DNA of 64,000 bases. Source: Clostridia bacterium (GTDB lineage Bacteria > Bacillota > Clostridia > Oscillospirales > Acutalibacteraceae). Made by a program: the position numbers and the translations under genes. Numbering within the stretch: position 1 is the stretch's first letter; each line of letters opens with the position of its first letter. The DNA lies in the NCBI GenBank assembly GCA_017435865.1, contig JAFSEF010000101.1, positions 62,001-126,000 of the forward strand, written 5' to 3'. The notes under the pieces are model-generated. The model was not told the origin of the DNA. It saw only the letters and a program-made list of their open reading frames with translations, and searched no databases. Shown piece after piece: positions 62,801 to 64,000 of the stretch.

Positions 62801-64000
62801 TTGAACTTATAACCGCCGATTGCAGGATCTGCAGGTTTGACAATAGCCTGAGCATACTTATAAGTATCGACATCATCAATACCATTAACGGTATAAGTTA
62901 CAGTATAAGAATTACGGGTGTAGTAATACTTGACAACTGTGCTGCCGTCGCCTGCGATGATAAGATCGGAAGCTGCGGGAGCGGTGAAGCCTTCGTAAAC
63001 CTTGGGTGCTGCAACAGGAGTATCGGTTGTACCGTTCAGGTTATTGACAACGGGATCTGCAAATTCGTCATCTTCAATATTCTGGAAATATTCTTCAACA
63101 ACATAAGGAGTGTCAACCTGAGGAATCCAGACAGCATTGAGAATGACATCGCCGTGCATATTTGCATATTCGCCGGGCGTCATATTGCCTTCCTGCCATG
63201 CACCTTCGTCAGCGGAGACATACCAGAACATGTCATAACCGGGCTTTGCAAGTTCGGGAAGGGTTACGATTTCGGTGGGATTGTAAGAAATTGATGCGGG
63301 AGCTTCCCCACCGTCAACAACGAAGTCAATTTTGTAGATGATGTATTCACTCTTGACTCTGAGTTCGACATCTTCAAGACCGATGGTAAAGCCGATTACA
63401 GCTTCATCGGACATATAATCACCGTACCAGCCTTCGATTCTGTAGCCATCCTTCGGAAATGCTTTCAGAGTGACAGCCTGACCGTAGTAGTACTTGCCGA
63501 CACCTTCAACAGAAGCGATGTTTTCATCAGCATCCACATAAACGGTGTACTGATTTCTGGTGTAGTAGAGCTTGAGAGTAAGCTTTCCGTCGGCAACAAC
63601 TGTACCGGAAAGGATACTTGCATCCACATCAGCGGTGAAGCCATCATAAGTACCGTGTGCAGCAGAAACAGTGTCGCCTACATAAACCTGATCAATAACC
63701 TTTGTGTTGGGTGTGCCGTATTTGCCGTCGGTGCCCATGAAGTATTCTTCAACATTGTAGGAAGTAACAGCTGCATAAACAGCGGTCAGAGTAGCGTCGC
63801 CCTTGCGTCCGCTATAGGTGCCGGGTGCAAGCTCTGCATCGGTCCATGCACCGGTTGCGGTCCAGTAAAGGAACTTATAACCGTCTTTTGCAGGAGTGGG
63901 AACAACAACGTCTTCGCCTTCAATGTACTTAACAGGAGCAATTGCGGTGCCGCCAGCAGTCTGGAATGTGATTGTGTATTCCTTGACCCAGTTTGCTGTG
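59863..64000 (-). CDS. Giant InlB/MucBP-repeat surface protein, N-terminus outside window
   Basis: The frame is open to the last base, so at least 1,378 residues are seen and the start is missing. Most of it is tandem InlB B-type repeats (Listeria-Bacteroides repeat: Y-T-I-T-F-x-x-x-G-G, then P-x-K-x-G-Y-x-F-x-G-W, then A-x-W/Y). Larger units of about 204 residues recur, for example PADPAIGGYKFNGWDKEIAA and PADPAVDGYNFLGWDYEIAA. Near the C-terminus are about three MucBP-like repeats (VTVNYVTPEG, IEGYKPSS, IEGYTPSL), then one last InlB unit, a short acidic Thr/Gly linker, and a basic Phe-rich helix (FIGRLKAFFKRLIRFF). No LPXTG is present. Cysteine is nearly absent. It is probably an adhesin or other surface protein. 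The upper part is richer in G and C than the rest of the window. Confidence 0.92.
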   Translation of the reverse strand, partial: TANWVKEYTITFQTAGGTAIAPVKYIEGEDVVVPTPAKDGYKFLYWTATGAWTDAELAPGTYSGRKGDATLTAVYAAVTSYNVEEYFMGTDGKYGTPNTKVIDQVYVGDTVSAAHGTYDGFTADVDASILSGTVVADGKLTLKLYYTRNQYTVYVDADENIASVEGVGKYYYGQAVTLKAFPKDGYRIEGWYGDYMSDEAVIGFTIGLEDVELRVKSEYIIYKIDFVVDGGEAPASISYNPTEIVTLPELAKPGYDMFWYVSADEGAWQEGNMTPGEYANMHGDVILNAVWIPQVDTPYVVEEYFQNIEDDEFADPVVNNLNGTTDTPVAAPKVYEGFTAPAASDLIIAGDGSTVVKYYYTRNSYTVTYTVNGIDDVDTYKYAQAIVKPADPAIGGYKFNGWDKEIAATMPAENLAYTANMSLINYTITFSGAMGSSIAPITYNVTQPVELPQITEPGYSVSWGLAADSGSWTAGAYAPGTYAAGNYGNLALKATNIPNTNTKYIEKIILQNVDSTYAEAVEVERYGTTGAVVAAPEAKEGFIAPAASKLTIKGDGSTVVTYTYNRSIYSVTYDVMGETTVDQYFFDADIVAPADPAVDGYNFLGWDYEIAAKMPANDLTYTAKFEAIEYTITFDANGGSDVAIAAYTIEDTVTPEESKLANFHFDGWQVVVADGNWTEGEILPETFSGKFGNISVKAVWSEKKADYKVETYYMGTDGNYGEADEVQTFNGLVGDDAEYVMPEVVGFTADAASVLKAEILEDGSTVLKAYYSRNKYKVTTSVEGKGTITATNDYYYGSTVEITVDVADHYVVESWTGVEATGNTASFTMPAEAVEINAVVVPVVYTYSFDGEVVEYTVEDTITVPGVSKGGYEFTGWSIKTADGNWTADELTVGAELTAKYGNVVIVSTWEAKVYTLAYDVNGGEMPVTFYTPAGEYTATTTIVLPAPSMTGYRFTGWAVTKTDETDCNWADKISSKEDNIGSGHYGNVTLVAQWTALDVEVFVEHYLQYTFSDEYILLDKYTDYHKAGAEINIEDEVAKKHEGAYHFVKALVNDEEAETVTVNADGSTAIKLYYDLDVHTVTVNYVTPEGVEAPETYVGDFRYGQNFNIVSPKIEGYKPSSVTYAGRMDVADLAATITYEAASYDVVVNYKYSNGKIAGEPVKQTVAYGAAYSITSPEIEGYTPSLAVVEGTMEGADVKVDVIYGINTHTLTIKYVYADGSEAAPAYIAELEFGYAYNVKSADVAGHNASSPYVSGQMPDEDYAVTVTYAPKTYTVVFVDYDGTVLSEQNVVFGNAATAPADPTRATDDTYSYEFKGWSADFSSVSEDMTITAEYISTNLKTGETTGDEEVDDSFIGRLKAFFKRLIRFFKILFIIT

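Noticed and set aside
62008..63294. A long plus-strand open frame (428 codons) opposite the giant repeat protein
   Set aside because: It runs antisense to the repeat-protein frame, is Cys- and Gly-rich in a way that mirrors the repeat codons, has no ribosome site and no recognisable domain. It is a by-product of biased codon use on the other strand.

Overview
The window is about 64 kb of low-GC chromosome from a spore-forming member of the Firmicutes, most likely an uncultured Oscillospirales/Ruminococcaceae-type clostridium. The evidence is a SpoVT sporulation regulator, FMN, SAM-I and tyrosine T-box leaders, sigma-A promoters with 17-base spacers, GGAGG ribosome sites, a short-form HisG that needs HisZ, and the clostridial gene order nusB-xseA-xseB-ispA-dxs-tlyA-nadK-argR-recN. 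No phage, insertion sequence, CRISPR array or rRNA was seen. Gene density is high and most of the content is core metabolism.

Layout. 0-4 kb: the end of a parvulin-type foldase, then a minus-strand operon of a GH2 glycosidase, a WYL regulator and a divergent phosphopantetheinyl transferase. 3.8-6.3 kb: FMN-riboswitch-ribU, SAM-I-riboswitch-metK and a small DUF378 membrane protein. 6.4-9.3 kb: a GDPD phosphodiesterase, an aminotransferase and a nucleoside-hydrolase-like protein. 9.3-16.6 kb: a his operon (hisZ-hisG fusion, D, C, B, H, A, F, IE) with a palindrome on its promoter; no histidinol-phosphatase is present. 16.7-21 kb: a zinc-ribbon membrane protein, spoVT, a C39-like peptidase lipoprotein and a VanR/VanS-like two-component system. 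21-24 kb: a MurNAc salvage operon (murK-like kinase, murQ, namZ). 24-27 kb: rpe, a TIM-barrel protein and diaminopropionate ammonia-lyase. 27-30 kb: a DacF-like protein that has lost its catalytic motifs, coupled to an anchored M20 peptidase. 30-36 kb: a metallophosphoesterase, an iron alcohol dehydrogenase, glpK, serC and serA. 35.9-36.1 kb: three tandem palindromes between two terminators. 36-47 kb: T-box-tyrS and the long nusB-to-recN operon. 47-51 kb: a lipoprotein, and an operon of serine dehydratase, an ATC-hydrolase-like protein and a GPH-type symporter. 51-64 kb is the exported-protein zone: a secreted metallophosphoesterase, tRNA-Leu(CAG), four lipoprotein or membrane-anchored genes including a cohesin-like one, a ChbG-type deacetylase, a secreted lipase-like hydrolase, and a giant InlB/MucBP-repeat surface protein that runs off the end of the window.

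The most interesting unexplained signal is at the protein level. The three Sec-type surface proteins here that have neither a lipobox nor a membrane anchor (metallophosphoesterase, lipase-like hydrolase, repeat protein) all end in a phenylalanine-rich amphipathic helix of about 23-30 residues placed at the extreme C-terminus. They carry no LPXTG signal. This may be an undescribed C-terminal retention or sorting tag. Other items worth a second look are the pseudoenzyme DacF homologue, the HisZ-HisG fusion, the palindrome on the his promoter, the palindrome cluster at 35.9 kb, and an identical 13-base -35 block in three promoters.
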